From Myceligenerans pegani (GTDB taxonomy: Bacteria; Actinomycetota; Actinomycetes; Actinomycetales; Cellulomonadaceae), in NCBI RefSeq assembly GCF_014892515.1, contig NZ_JADBGR010000107.1, positions 62,001 to 126,000 of the forward strand: DNA of 64,000 nucleotides. Direction: 5' to 3'. Under the pieces are notes generated by a model. The model saw nothing but the letters and a program-made list of their open reading frames with translations, was not told the origin of the DNA and did not search any database. Below are positions 34,188 through 42,567 of this stretch, piece by piece. The position numbers and the translations under genes were made by a program. How positions within the stretch are numbered: position 1 is the stretch's first letter; each line of letters opens with the position of its first letter.

Positions 34188-34200
34188 GTAGGGAGAACCC
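34188..34200 (-). promoter_or_regulatory. Repeat box C: GGG-N4-CCCTAC upstream of the second kinase
   Basis: On the minus strand GGGTTCTCCCTAC, about 60 bases before the kinase start. It matches boxes A (2558) and B (5304) in GGG-N4-CCCTAC and in the following C-rich bases. A GGGGACTCCCCC palindrome (34213-34224) adjoins it on the side of the DUF4097 promoter. Confidence 0.45.
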
Positions 34201-34262
34201 CACCCCGGCTCAGGGGACTCCCCCAGTGCCCGGCGGGCGGCGGGAGGCCTAGGCTCGGCTCC

Positions 34263-35174
34263 ATGAGCAGCGCAGACGACCGGCCCGCCCCGCCCGCTCC
34301 CTATCCGCCGGCGGAGCCCGCGGCCGGCTCCGCCGGGCGGGTCGCGGCGCTGGTCGGCGGGATCGGGGCGCTGGTCCTGGCCGCGGGTGGGGCGCTGTTC
34401 TACGCGGACGTGGCGAACTCCCGGACGGAGAGCTCCCACCAGTCCTACGACGCGGCCGGGACGGTCGAGCTGGTGGCCGACGGCGATGTGGCCGTGCGGG
34501 CCGCCGAGGGCGACGTGGAGGTCGAGGCGATCGCGCACAGCGGTCTCACGGGGCCGAGCTACTCCTCCCGTGAGACCGCGGACCGGCTGGTCGTCACGCA
34601 CGAGTGCCGGGCGTTCCTGAGCCTGTTCCGGTGCTCCGGCGAGCTCGACGTGACGCTGCCGGCCGGGACCGACGTGGTGGTACGCACCTCGAACGGCGAG
34701 GTGATCGCCGCCGGGATCGCGGGGACGCTCGAGGTGGGCTCGAGCAACGGCGACGTCGAGTCGTCGGGCAACGCGGGGCGTCAGGTCCTCAGCTCCAGCA
34801 ACGGCGACGTCGTCGTGCACGACGCCGGGGGCGACGTCTCGGCGGACACGTCGAACGGCGGCATCGAGGCCGTGCGGATCGCCGGATCGCTCGACTCGGT
34901 GACGAGCAACGGACGGATCGTCGTCGCGGACGTCTCGGGTGACGTCACCGCCGGGTCGAGCAACGGCCGGATCGAGATCGAGGGCTTCGACGGCGACGTG
35001 CGGGCGACGACGAGCAACGGCGACGTCACCGTGACGGGCGACGGCGAGCCGGTGCGGCTCACGATCTCGACCGGCAACGGTTCCGAGACCGTCGAGGGCG
35101 CGACCGATCCGGACGCCGACCGCACCGTCGAGATCGAGACGAGCAACGGCGACGCCAGCTATCTCGGCCGGTAG
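34263..35174 (+). CDS. DUF4097 beta-helix protein with N-terminal membrane anchor
   Basis: 303 residues. One membrane helix (about 25-48), then a parallel beta-helix domain of DUF4097/LiaG type with eight Ser-Asn-Gly turns (TSNGEV, SSNGDV, SSNGDV, TSNGGI, TSNGRI, SSNGRI, TSNGDV, TSNGDA) spaced about 17-20 residues. Two Cys (CRAF...FRCSG) may pair outside the cell. TAGGCT is seven bases before the ATG. Divergent from the LiaRS-like pair, so probably part of the same envelope-stress response. Confidence 0.85.
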   Translation: MSSADDRPAPPAPYPPAEPAAGSAGRVAALVGGIGALVLAAGGALFYADVANSRTESSHQSYDAAGTVELVADGDVAVRAAEGDVEVEAIAHSGLTGPSYSSRETADRLVVTHECRAFLSLFRCSGELDVTLPAGTDVVVRTSNGEVIAAGIAGTLEVGSSNGDVESSGNAGRQVLSSSNGDVVVHDAGGDVSADTSNGGIEAVRIAGSLDSVTSNGRIVVADVSGDVTAGSSNGRIEIEGFDGDVRATTSNGDVTVTGDGEPVRLTISTGNGSETVEGATDPDADRTVEIETSNGDASYLGR

Positions 35175-35219
35175 AGCACGAATCGCCGTTATCCCGCTTA
35201 ATCGAGATATGGTGCGGGC

Positions 35220-35969
35220 ATGCTGATTGCCGAAGACCTGCTGCTGCTTGCCGTCGACGACGAGTCGGGCAAGACAGTCAACGTCGACAACCTGAATGCC
35301 CGCCTCGCCGGCGCCCTTCTGGCCGACCTCGCGAACGCCAACAGGATCCTCACCCAGGGCGGGCCCGAGGCCGGCGCGACGAAGGAGGAGCGCAAGGAGG
35401 CGGCCGACGCCAAGATCCTCATCACCAACCCCGACCCCACCGGCAACAAGGCCCTCGACGCGGCCCTCGAGGCCGCCAAGGGCGAGGAGCGCCGGGCGCA
35501 GAAGGTGGTCGAGCGCATCGCCGAGAACGCCGAGGAGAATCTCCTCGACGGGCTGGTCGAGCGCGGGATCCTGGAGAAGGAGGAGACCAAGCTCTTCCGC
35601 ATGCTGCCGCAGACCCGCTGGCCCGCCGCCGACTCGTCCCATGAGAACGAGCTGCGCGTGACCCTGAAGAAGGTTCTGGTCGAGGGCGCGGAGCCGGACG
35701 AGCGCACCGCGACCCTGATCTCCCTGCTGCACGGCTCCGGCCTGGTCGCCAACGTGGTGGGCAAGGAGGACCGGAAGGCCGCCGAGGCGCGCGCCGAGGA
35801 GATCGCCGGCAGCGAGTGGGGTGCGGCCAGCGTCGCCGCCCAGGTCGCCGTCGCCGCGTCGATCGCCGCCGTCGCGGCCGTGGGTGCGGTCGCCGCGGCG
35901 CTGATCATCGCGGCCGCGAAGGAGAACGAGGAGTCCTCCGAGCCGGCCGAGGCCACCTCGCAGGCCTGA
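35220..35969 (+). CDS. GPP34 (Golgi phosphoprotein 3-like) domain protein
   Basis: 249 residues, starting MLIAEDLLLLAVDDESGK, the signature of the GPP34 family; helix-rich with ARLAGALLADLANANRI and LVERGILEKEETK. In eukaryotes this fold binds phosphatidylinositol-4-phosphate; the bacterial role is unknown. The C-terminal 45 residues are Ala-rich, with a hydrophobic stretch (AASVAAQVAVAASIAAVAAV) that could touch the membrane. TATGGT lies six bases before the ATG. Confidence 0.9.
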   Translation: MLIAEDLLLLAVDDESGKTVNVDNLNARLAGALLADLANANRILTQGGPEAGATKEERKEAADAKILITNPDPTGNKALDAALEAAKGEERRAQKVVERIAENAEENLLDGLVERGILEKEETKLFRMLPQTRWPAADSSHENELRVTLKKVLVEGAEPDERTATLISLLHGSGLVANVVGKEDRKAAEARAEEIAGSEWGAASVAAQVAVAASIAAVAAVGAVAAALIIAAAKENEESSEPAEATSQA

Positions 35970-35999
35970 TCGCCGTCCCGGGCGGCCCGCGAGTCCCTC

Positions 36000-36596
36000 C
36001 TACCTCGGCACGAGGAACTCGCGGGCCGTCGCCACGAGCAGGTCCCTCTCGCCGAGTGCCGTGAAGCCCGGCTCCACCGCGATGCGCTCCAGGAAGCCGT
36101 CCATCAGCAGCATCAGCCACGACACGATCCGCGCGGCCGGCAGGTCCGTGCGCACCTCACCGGCCTCCTGCCCCTGCCGCACCCACGGGCGGATGCGATC
36201 CCGCTGGGCCTCCGCGTCCGCGTCGAGCGCCGCGGCGACCTCGGGCAGGTGCATCACCCCCGCCGCCGCGCGCACGAACCCGGGCATCCTCGGGTCCGCG
36301 GCCTCGTCGGCGCTGCCGCCCACGATCTCCAGCAGCACGCCGAGCGGGTCCTCACGCCCGTCGTAGTCGGCGGCCGACTCCCGCACCTCGCGCGTGCCGT
36401 GGTCCAGGATGCCGAGCAGGACGGCGAGCTTCGTGGGGAAGTAGTGGAAGAGCGTCCCCGAGCCGATCCGCGCCTGCCGGCAGATCGCGGCCGTCGTCGC
36501 GCCGTCGTACCCGTGGGCGGCGAAGACGGTCAGGGCCGCGTCGATGATGACGAGCCGCCTCGCCTCGTGGCGGGCCGGATCAACGGTCCGTGCCAC
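36000..36596 (-). CDS. TetR-family repressor
   Basis: 198 residues. N-terminal helix-turn-helix IIDAALTVFAAHGYDGATTAAICRQARIGSGTLFHYFPTK, then an all-helical ligand domain. It begins within the last 17 bases of the upstream gene, so the two are one operon, and the dyad at 37318-37344 is its likely operator. Ligand unknown. Confidence 0.92.
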   Translation of the reverse strand: MARTVDPARHEARRLVIIDAALTVFAAHGYDGATTAAICRQARIGSGTLFHYFPTKLAVLLGILDHGTREVRESAADYDGREDPLGVLLEIVGGSADEAADPRMPGFVRAAAGVMHLPEVAAALDADAEAQRDRIRPWVRQGQEAGEVRTDLPAARIVSWLMLLMDGFLERIAVEPGFTALGERDLLVATAREFLVPR

Positions 36597-37311
36597 GCAC
36601 GCCCTCGGGGTTCACGTCCGACGCCGCCCGCCGCCCGCGCACCCGGCGCACCTGCAGGCGGTCGTCCCGCTCGCGCACCACCAGGCCGGCCGCCGCGAGC
36701 GCCTCGTCCGCCGTGCGCCGGGCCGCCTTGTCCTTGCGCTTCTCGCGGCGCTCGCGCAGCAGCGCCTGCTCCTCGGGCGTGAATCCGGGGCGGCCGTCGG
36801 CCCAGGGCTGGAAGTCGGCGTCGTACGGGTCGTCGTCGCGCAGGGGCCAGCCGTCGCCGGTCAGGGCGCCGCGGATCTTGGTCCGCGGCAGGTCGCTGAT
36901 GTCGAGCCGCGCGCGCAGACCGCCGTCGGACGCGAGGAGCACGAGGTCGTTGCGGTCGCGGAAGGCGACCGCCGTCTCGGCGCGCTCCACCCAGAGCTCG
37001 CGGTCCTCCTGCCGGTGCTCGAGGTGGTCGCGGGCGACCTCCAGCTCGGGTGCCTCGCCCAGGGCGACGACGGCAAGGAAGATCCCGCCCAGCAGGCCGG
37101 CGCCGCCGAGCACGGGCAGCGACCAGGCCTGGTCGATCTCGCCGAGCCGTTCGACGAGGCCGTGCACGGGGAACGGCGTCCGCTCGATCAGGCTGGTGAG
37201 GCCGCGGGCGAGGCCCGGGCCGAACAGTCCGAGCAGCACGCCGAGCGCCGTTCCGCCGCCGATCAGCAGGATGGGCACGAAGGGTGACTGGCGGATGCGC
37301 GTCGTGGTCAT
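36580..37311 (-). CDS. Membrane protein of YqeB type, unknown function
   Basis: 243 residues. Two hydrophobic segments (about 9-38 and 64-85) at the N-terminus, then a cytoplasmic domain that reads like a PH-like fold (TAVAFRDRNDLVLLASDGGLRARLDISDLPRTKIRGAL), and a charged coiled C-terminal region (LLRERREKRKDKAARRTADEALAAAGL). The first half resembles the actinobacterial YqeB family. TATTAT, a near-perfect -10 box, is seven bases before the ATG and lies inside the TetR operator. Confidence 0.75.
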   Translation of the reverse strand: MTTTRIRQSPFVPILLIGGGTALGVLLGLFGPGLARGLTSLIERTPFPVHGLVERLGEIDQAWSLPVLGGAGLLGGIFLAVVALGEAPELEVARDHLEHRQEDRELWVERAETAVAFRDRNDLVLLASDGGLRARLDISDLPRTKIRGALTGDGWPLRDDDPYDADFQPWADGRPGFTPEEQALLRERREKRKDKAARRTADEALAAAGLVVRERDDRLQVRRVRGRRAASDVNPEGVRGTDR

Positions 37312-37317
37312 GACGCC

Positions 37318-37344
37318 AATAATAGAGCGCCTGCTCCATTAATT
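37318..37344. promoter_or_regulatory. TetR operator overlapping the -10 box
   Basis: AATAATAGAGC and GCTCCATTAATT form a dyad centred at 37330.5 (9 of 11 inner pairs match), an AT-rich island in GC-rich sequence. It covers the TATTAT -10 box of the membrane protein/TetR operon, giving simple autorepression. Confidence 0.75.
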
Positions 37345-37369
37345 GCACGTGTCCTCACCCGTGGGCGCC

Positions 37370-37582
37370 TCACCACGACCGGCGGGTGTTCCGCGCCTCC
37401 GTCAGGATCCGGACCGCCTTCGGCCCCACTCCGTGCAGGCTCAGCAGCTCGTCGAGGTCCTCCGGCAGGTCGGGGAGCGCGCGGTAGCCCGCATGCCGCA
37501 GTGCGCCGGCCGCCGGTCGGCCGATGCGCACGCCGTCGAACATCGGGCCCGAGTCCGGAGCCTCGCCCATCACCGTCGCCAT
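37370..37582 (-). CDS. Small helix-hairpin-helix DNA-binding protein
   Basis: 70 residues. RIGRPAAGALRHAGYRALPDLPEDLDELLSLHGVGPKAVRILTEA has the helix-hairpin-helix signature LLSLHGVGPKAV seen in RNA polymerase alpha C-terminal and DNA repair proteins. CAGGAT lies six bases before the ATG. Widespread in actinobacteria as a conserved small protein; function unknown. Confidence 0.75.
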   Translation of the reverse strand: MATVMGEAPDSGPMFDGVRIGRPAAGALRHAGYRALPDLPEDLDELLSLHGVGPKAVRILTEARNTRRSW

Positions 37583-37613
37583 GGGTCCATCCTGGCACCG
37601 GGGCAGCCGCGGG

Positions 37614-38255
37614 TCACCACGGCCGCCACCAGGGCTTCCTGCGCCGGTCGTCGCCGGCGGCCTCCGCCTCGCCCGGCGTCGTGCGGCGGCCGTCCGTCGT
37701 ACCTCCGCGCGCTGCCCGGCGTGCCTCGCGGCGGGCACGCCACTGCGCGACCTCCGCGTCGACGTCGCGGGTGGGGGTCACGACCGGCGGCCCGCCCGTG
37801 AGCTGGCGGCGGGCGTCGATCACGCGGGCGTTGAACTCCTCGACGATCTCGCGCACGCGCTCCTCGGTGACCTCGCGGTCGAGCTGGTCCGCGAGCCCGG
37901 CCGCGTCGTGGCGGAGCTGCGCGGCGGGCAGCACCCCGGTGATCTTCTCGCGCTCGACCAGGTTCTTCACCCACCAGTCGGGGTCGTGCGCGCCCTTGAT
38001 CCCCGGGATGGGCTTGCCCTCCAGCGGCAGGTTGTCGAACTCCCCGCGGCGGATCGCCTGGTCGATCACGGTGTCGACGAACCGGGAGCGCTCCTCCTGG
38101 CTCATGGTGCCGATGCGGCGCTCCTCACCGGAGTCCTCGCCGGAATCGTCCTCCGGCTCGGCCCCGGACCCGACCCGCTCCCTGGCGGCCTCCCGGTCCA
38201 CCCGGTACTGCGCGGCCCGCCGGACCGGGTCGCCGTCGTCTTCGCTCGTCGCCAT
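37614..38255 (-). CDS. DUF1992 (DnaJ-C28-like) protein
   Basis: 213 residues. The central signature VIDQAIRRGEFDNLPLEGKPIPG followed by DPDWWVKNLVERE is DUF1992, the conserved domain of the DnaJ homologue DNAJC28; no J domain is present. N-terminal 55 and C-terminal 40 residues are low-complexity and charged. TAACGT lies seven bases before the ATG at 38255. Separate from the HhH gene downstream by 31 bases. Function unknown. Confidence 0.88.
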   Translation of the reverse strand: MATSEDDGDPVRRAAQYRVDREAARERVGSGAEPEDDSGEDSGEERRIGTMSQEERSRFVDTVIDQAIRRGEFDNLPLEGKPIPGIKGAHDPDWWVKNLVEREKITGVLPAAQLRHDAAGLADQLDREVTEERVREIVEEFNARVIDARRQLTGGPPVVTPTRDVDAEVAQWRARREARRAARGGTTDGRRTTPGEAEAAGDDRRRKPWWRPW

Positions 38256-38396
38256 GACCAGCACGTTACCGGCTCGCCGTGGTCGGCAGGACGTCGCACG
38301 GTCGGTTCCTCGGGCGACCGACAGACCGACATCCGACCGACCACGCGACATCCTGCCGCCGTGTCCGTGTCCGCCTCCGGTGGGACGATCGAAGGC

Positions 38397-39065
38397 ATGA
38401 GCACTCTCACCGGACAGCAGATCGCCGACGCCGGCCTGACGGGCTGGGTGTTCCTCGGGGACGCCCTCTACACCCGGGCCGCCACGGGCAGCTTCGCCAC
38501 CGGCCTGGCGCTGGTCGACGCCATCGGCGCGGCGGCCGAGGCGGCGAACCACCATCCCGACGTGGACCTGCGCTACCCGCACGTCGACATCCGCCTGACG
38601 AGCCACGACGCCGGGGGCGTCACCGAGCGCGACGTGTCGCTGGCGCGCACCGTCGCCGGCCTGGCCCGCGACGCGGGCGTGAGCCTCGACGGCACCGGCC
38701 TGTCGAGGCTGGAGCTCGCGCTCGACACGCCCGCCCGGGACGGCGTGCGACCGTTCTGGCGCGAGTTCCTCGCCTACGAGGGCGACGCGGCCGACGGCGA
38801 CCGTCCGTGGGCGGCCGACGAGCTCGGCGACCCCATGGGCCGCCTGCCCGTCGTGTGGTTCCAGGCCTCGGGCAGCGAGGAACCGCGGCAGCGCTGGCAC
38901 CTGGACGTGTGGGTCGACCCGTCGCAGGTCCAGGGCCGGATCGACCGGGCCGTGGCGGCCGGCGGACGTGTCGTCGACGACAGCGAGGCACCCGCCTTCT
39001 GGGTGCTGGCCGACACCGAGGGCAACCGCTCCTGCCTGTGCACCTGGCAGGAGAGAACCGCCTAG
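38397..39065 (+). CDS. Pterin-4a-carbinolamine dehydratase-like domain fused to VOC-like domain
   Basis: 222 residues. The N-terminal 100 residues match pterin-4a-carbinolamine dehydratase (WVFLGDALYTRAATGSFATGLALVDAIGAAAEAANHHPDVDLRYPHVDIRLTSHDAGGVTERDVSLA), with the usual [E/H]-x-x-H-H-P-x(4)-Y as AANHHPDVDLRY. The C-terminal half reads like a glyoxalase/VOC domain (WHLDVWVDPSQVQGRIDRAVAAGGRVVDD, FWVLADTEGNRSCLC). The fusion is found in actinobacteria. GACGAT is seven bases before the ATG. The stop codon shares the CTAG with that of the convergent next gene. Confidence 0.85.
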   Translation: MSTLTGQQIADAGLTGWVFLGDALYTRAATGSFATGLALVDAIGAAAEAANHHPDVDLRYPHVDIRLTSHDAGGVTERDVSLARTVAGLARDAGVSLDGTGLSRLELALDTPARDGVRPFWREFLAYEGDAADGDRPWAADELGDPMGRLPVVWFQASGSEEPRQRWHLDVWVDPSQVQGRIDRAVAAGGRVVDDSEAPAFWVLADTEGNRSCLCTWQERTA

Positions 39066-39577
39066 GCGCGGCGCGGGAGTGGCTTGAGGACACCGTCCTC
39101 GGTGCGGGCCTGGACCATCGACTCCGGTGCGGGCGTCGGCGGGGCAGCCAGCTCCGAGGGGTCCGCGGTGGCGCGGCAGTAGACGCCGCCCCGGCCCTCG
39201 CGGCACAGCGTGTGCAGATCCGCGGCGAAGGTGTACAGGTCCTCGCCGGTCGACCCGCGGCGGAAGCGGCGCGACATCGCCCACTGGTCCACCAGGAGCT
39301 TGACCGTGTCCGGCTGCACGCGCCCGTACAGCGACAGGATGTGCGCCGAGAGCCGGATCACGAGGCGCGCGCCGTCCTCGCTCTCGGCGATCATCTGCGC
39401 GCTCAGGAGGCCGTCGTCGTCCCGGCGGGCACCGAGCAGCCGCTCGAGCTGACCGAGCACCGACGCGGGGTCGACGACGTGCGACCGCACGGTCGAGCCG
39501 AGGGACCGCCCGTCGATGGTGCCGGCAGCGGTCTCGTCGTCTGGGCTCGCGAAGTACTCGAACAACATGCGGAGCAT
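39062..39577 (-). CDS. Hypothetical protein, 171 residues
   Basis: Soluble protein with a helical second half (LVIRLSAHILSLYGRVQPDTVKLLVDQWAMSRRF) and two Cys near the C-terminus (TLCREGRGGVYCRA). I recognise no family. The start is unclear: ATG at 39580, 39577 or 39568 are all possible, with a GGGG directly before the first. It ends in TAG inside the CTAG shared with the pterin-dehydratase gene. Confidence 0.55.
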   Translation of the reverse strand: MLRMLFEYFASPDDETAAGTIDGRSLGSTVRSHVVDPASVLGQLERLLGARRDDDGLLSAQMIAESEDGARLVIRLSAHILSLYGRVQPDTVKLLVDQWAMSRRFRRGSTGEDLYTFAADLHTLCREGRGGVYCRATADPSELAAPPTPAPESMVQARTEDGVLKPLPRRA

Positions 39578-39633
39578 CATCCCCTATGTCCGAGCCCTCC
39601 CCCAAACCCGGACGCCGCGACACCCTCCGGCCT

Positions 39634-39671
39634 GCGACACGACCGCGACATCGGGACGACCGGGCCGCGAC
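39634..39671 (+). promoter_or_regulatory. GCGACA repeats, 11-bp phased (probable OmpR-type response-regulator site)
   Basis: GCGACAC at 39634, GCGACA at 39645 and GCGAC at 39667: repeats at multiples of 11 bases. The same pattern (0, 11, 33) is found at 42568-42605, and in both cases the third repeat is exactly 28 bases before an ATG. Confidence 0.55.
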
Positions 39672-39694
39672 GAGCGTGCGGGACGGTCGCCACC

Positions 39695-39886
39695 ATGGAC
39701 GCCCGACCCACGACGACCACCCCGCCGACCGCTCCACCGGCCGCCGGCCTTACGGACACCCACCTGCCCGCCCTCGACGGCCTGCGCGGCGCGCTCGTGC
39801 TCGTCGCCGTCGTGCTCGGCCTGACGCTCCTGTGGCTGCTCCCCGCCCCCGACCCGGTGGAGATCGACATCTCCGACCTCACCTGA
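39695..39886 (+). CDS. Small membrane protein resembling an acyltransferase-3 N-terminus
   Basis: 63 residues, one membrane helix (GALVLVAVVLGLTLLWLLPA). The LPALDGLRGALVLVAVVL core is very like the start of acyltransferase-3 (OafA-type) proteins, LPALDGLRG-x-AVLLV, but the sequence ends after one helix with DPVEIDISDLT. It may be a truncated remnant that kept its promoter, or a genuine small protein. Its promoter shares the GCGACA repeats of the SGNH gene at 42629, and GACGGT is seven bases before the ATG. The last eight bases overlap the convergent lipoprotein gene. Confidence 0.5.
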   Translation: MDARPTTTTPPTAPPAAGLTDTHLPALDGLRGALVLVAVVLGLTLLWLLPAPDPVEIDISDLT

Positions 39887-40412
39887 CCGCCGCTCGGCCG
39901 ACCACGGGGCAACCCCGCGGCTCTCCCGCGTCCGACCCCGGCTCCGTGACCGTGAGCAGCACCCGGACCCTGGTGTCCGCCGAGCCGCCCGCCTGGACGT
40001 GCGTGGCCAGGGCCGTGCACGCGATCTGGTCGAGGCCCCGCGGCGTCACGTCGTACTCGGCGAGCGGCAGGTGCAGCTCGATCGTGTCGCCGTCGTGGGT
40101 GACGCCCACCCGGGTCGTGCCGCCGGACGTGATCCCGGTGCGCAGCGCCGGGTCCTGCGTGCCGGTCAGCAGCAGCGCCAGCGCGTCGGAGATCGTGCCG
40201 AGCCGGCCGGTGTCCCGGGTCTGCGCGACGAGTTCGCCGTCCGGGCCGACGAAGTACAGCGTCGGCCCGGGCGCGACACCCGTCGGCGCGCGGCCGCCGT
40301 CTATCACTCCCGACGGCGGCACGCCGCAGCCGGCGAGCAGCACGGCCACCGCGACCAGCACGGCCGGCACGGCCCCGGGCACGGGGGTTCCCCGCCGCGC
40401 GCCGTCGCTCAT
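39879..40412 (-). CDS. GerMN-domain lipoprotein linked to two-component system
   Basis: 177 residues. Signal peptide with lipobox LLAGC at about residue 29, then a GerMN-like domain (ALALLLTGTQDPALRTGI; TIELHLPLAEYDV; LDQIACTALATHV). GerMN domains occur in LpqB and in accessory lipoproteins of two-component systems such as AfsQ3/CseA type. It overlaps the kinase stop (ATGA), so it is the third gene of a regulator-kinase-lipoprotein operon and probably tunes the sensor from outside the membrane. Confidence 0.85.
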   Translation of the reverse strand: MSDGARRGTPVPGAVPAVLVAVAVLLAGCGVPPSGVIDGGRAPTGVAPGPTLYFVGPDGELVAQTRDTGRLGTISDALALLLTGTQDPALRTGITSGGTTRVGVTHDGDTIELHLPLAEYDVTPRGLDQIACTALATHVQAGGSADTRVRVLLTVTEPGSDAGEPRGCPVVGRAAVR

Positions 40413-41845
40413 GTCTCCTCCTCCCGCGGCGCGGGCTCCCGCGCCTGCCGTGGCAGCGTGAGCACGAACCGCGCCCCCCCGCCGTCGTCGTTCCCCGCCG
40501 TGAGGTCACCGCCGTGCAGGCGCGCGTTCTCACGGGCGATCGCGAGACCGAGGCCGCTGCCGCCGGAGCGGACGCGTGCGGCGTCGGCCTTGTAGAAGCG
40601 GTCGAAGACGTGACCGATCACGTCGTCGGGCAGCCCGGGACCGCGATCCGACACCTCGATGCGCAGCGTGTCCGCGCTCGCGCACACCCCGACACGGACC
40701 GGCTGCCGCCCGTGCCGCAGCGCGTTGCCGACGAGGTTGGCGACGACGACGTCGATCCGCCGCCGGTCGAACCGTGCCGGAAGGTGTTCGGGCGCGTCGA
40801 CGCGGACCTGGTCCGTCCAGCCGCGGGCGCGCAGGGTCTCCCGCACGACGGCGGTCGCGTCGGCGTCCTCGACCCGCAGGCGGGCGGTGCCGGCGTCGAA
40901 CCGGGAGACCTCCATGAGGTCCTCGACGAGCCGCACCAGGCGGTGCGTCTCGGCGATGGCGAGCTCGGCGGCCTCGCGGGCGTCGCGGTCGAGGTCGTCG
41001 GTCGCGCCGTCGAGGACCTCCATCACGGCGGTGAGCGTCGCCAGCGGCGTGCGCAGCTCGTGGGACACGTCGGCGGCGAAGCGGCGCGCGTCGGCCTCCA
41101 TGCGCCGCATGGCCTCCATCGAGGTCTGCACGGACCCGGCCATCCGGTTGACGGTGAGGGTGAGGTCGGCGAGCTCGTCGGAGCCGCGGGGCGGCGAGCG
41201 GGCGCCGAGGTCGCCGTCGGCGAGGCGGCGTGCGGTGTCGCGCAGGTCGCGCACGGGGCGCAGCACGCTGCGTGCGGCGAGCAGCGCGAGCACGATCGCG
41301 AGCGGCAGGACGATCGCGGCGGTGGCGAGCGCCCGGGTGGTGAGGCCGTCGATCTGCCGCTGCACGTCGGCCAGGTCCCGCGCGGCGTAGACCTCGATGC
41401 CCGACGGCGTCCGTGCGCCGTCGGGCGCGGTCGTGACCAGGGGCGTGCCGACCAGGAGCCACGGCGTGCCGTCGGCGACGACGCGCTGCGTCACGATCCG
41501 GTCGCCGCCGCGCACCGCGGCGCGCAGCTCGTCGGGGAGGACGCCCGCGTCCAGGCCGCGCGCGGAGGTGCGGTTCTCGTGGACGACGAGGGCGCGCCCG
41601 CCGACGGCGTCGCGCAGCCGGTCGAGGGTGACCTGGTCGGGCGGGAGGTCGAGGGTGGGTGCGACGGCGGTGACCCGGCCGCCGATCGTCGTGGCGGCCT
41701 GGCGCCGGCTCTCCTCGAGCAGGGCGTTGCGCGCCAGGACCGCGCCCGTCCACGCCGCGGCGGCGGCCCCGAGCACCGTCACGAGCACGAACGCGACGAG
41801 CAGGCGGGCCCGCAGGCCGCGGAACCGGCCGGGACCGTCCGTCAT
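40409..41845 (-). CDS. Sensor histidine kinase (HisKA/HAMP class)
   Basis: 478 residues. Two membrane helices (about 12-32 and 165-190) around an extracellular sensor of 130 residues, a HAMP domain after the second helix (RSVLRPVRDLRDTARRLADGDL), HisKA with phospho-His in DVSHELRTPLATL, and ATPase motifs NLVGNALRHG, DRGPGLP and GSGLGLAIA. It overlaps both neighbours by 4 bases. Resembles AfsQ2/CseC-type envelope sensors of actinomycetes. Confidence 0.93.
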   Translation of the reverse strand: MTDGPGRFRGLRARLLVAFVLVTVLGAAAAAWTGAVLARNALLEESRRQAATTIGGRVTAVAPTLDLPPDQVTLDRLRDAVGGRALVVHENRTSARGLDAGVLPDELRAAVRGGDRIVTQRVVADGTPWLLVGTPLVTTAPDGARTPSGIEVYAARDLADVQRQIDGLTTRALATAAIVLPLAIVLALLAARSVLRPVRDLRDTARRLADGDLGARSPPRGSDELADLTLTVNRMAGSVQTSMEAMRRMEADARRFAADVSHELRTPLATLTAVMEVLDGATDDLDRDAREAAELAIAETHRLVRLVEDLMEVSRFDAGTARLRVEDADATAVVRETLRARGWTDQVRVDAPEHLPARFDRRRIDVVVANLVGNALRHGRQPVRVGVCASADTLRIEVSDRGPGLPDDVIGHVFDRFYKADAARVRSGGSGLGLAIARENARLHGGDLTAGNDDGGGARFVLTLPRQAREPAPREEET

Positions 41846-42516
41846 ACGGGCCCGAACCGGTAGCCGAACCCGCGCACGGTCTGCACGTACTCGGGAGCCG
41901 CCGGGTTCTCCTCGACCTTGGCGCGCAGCCGCTGGACGCCGTTGTCCACGAGCCGGGAGTCGCCGAGGTAGCCGTGCTCCCACACCTCCTCCAGCAGCTG
42001 CTGGCGGGAGAGCACCCGGCCCGGGCTGCGCGAGAGCGTCAGCAGCAGCCGGAGCTCGGTGGGCGTGAGCGCGACCGGCTCGCCCGCGAGCGTGACGGTC
42101 AGCGCCGCGGTGTCGATGCGCAGGTCCCGGTACACGCGCACGCCGTCGGGCGCGCTCGTGCCGCGGCGCAGCACGGCGCGGATCCGGGCGTCCAGGACGG
42201 CGGGCTGGACCGGCTTGACGACGTAGTCGTCGGCGCCGGCCTCGAGGCCGCCGACCACGTCGGCGTCATCCCCGCGCGCGGTCAGCATGATGACGGGCAC
42301 CTCGCCGGCCTCCCGCAGCCGGCGGCACACCGCGAACCCGTCCATGCCGGGCAGCATCAGGTCGAGCACCACGAGATCCGGCGGATGGGTCCGGAACTCG
42401 CGCAGGCCGTCCTCGCCGGACCCCGCGGTCCGCGCGTCGTGCCCGTGCCGGCTCAGGGCCAGCTGGAGCCCGCGCCGGACCGAAGGGTCGTCCTCGATGA
42501 GCAATACCGATGCCAC
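41842..42516 (-). CDS. OmpR-family response regulator
   Basis: 224 residues. Receiver LLIEDDPSVRRGL, Asp in DLVVLDLMLPGMDG, Lys in DYVVKPVQP; C-terminal winged helix ALTPTELRLLLTLSRSPGRVLSRQQLLEEVW and VQTVRGFGYRFGPV. GTG at 42516 is chosen; CATACT lies six bases before it. First gene of the operon with the kinase and GerMN lipoprotein. Likely binds the GCGACA repeats upstream of 39695 and in the divergent region before 42629. Confidence 0.93.
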   Translation of the reverse strand: MASVLLIEDDPSVRRGLQLALSRHGHDARTAGSGEDGLREFRTHPPDLVVLDLMLPGMDGFAVCRRLREAGEVPVIMLTARGDDADVVGGLEAGADDYVVKPVQPAVLDARIRAVLRRGTSAPDGVRVYRDLRIDTAALTVTLAGEPVALTPTELRLLLTLSRSPGRVLSRQQLLEEVWEHGYLGDSRLVDNGVQRLRAKVEENPAAPEYVQTVRGFGYRFGPV

Positions 42517-42567
42517 GTCGCCAGTATGCGGGCGGGCACCCGGCCGCGCGCCGTCGGCGGACCGTCT

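Noticed and set aside
32811-35732. A single 973-codon open frame on the minus strand
   Set aside because: Only the part from 34127 down encodes a kinase; the rest is a high-GC shadow frame antisense to the DUF4097 gene and its promoter.
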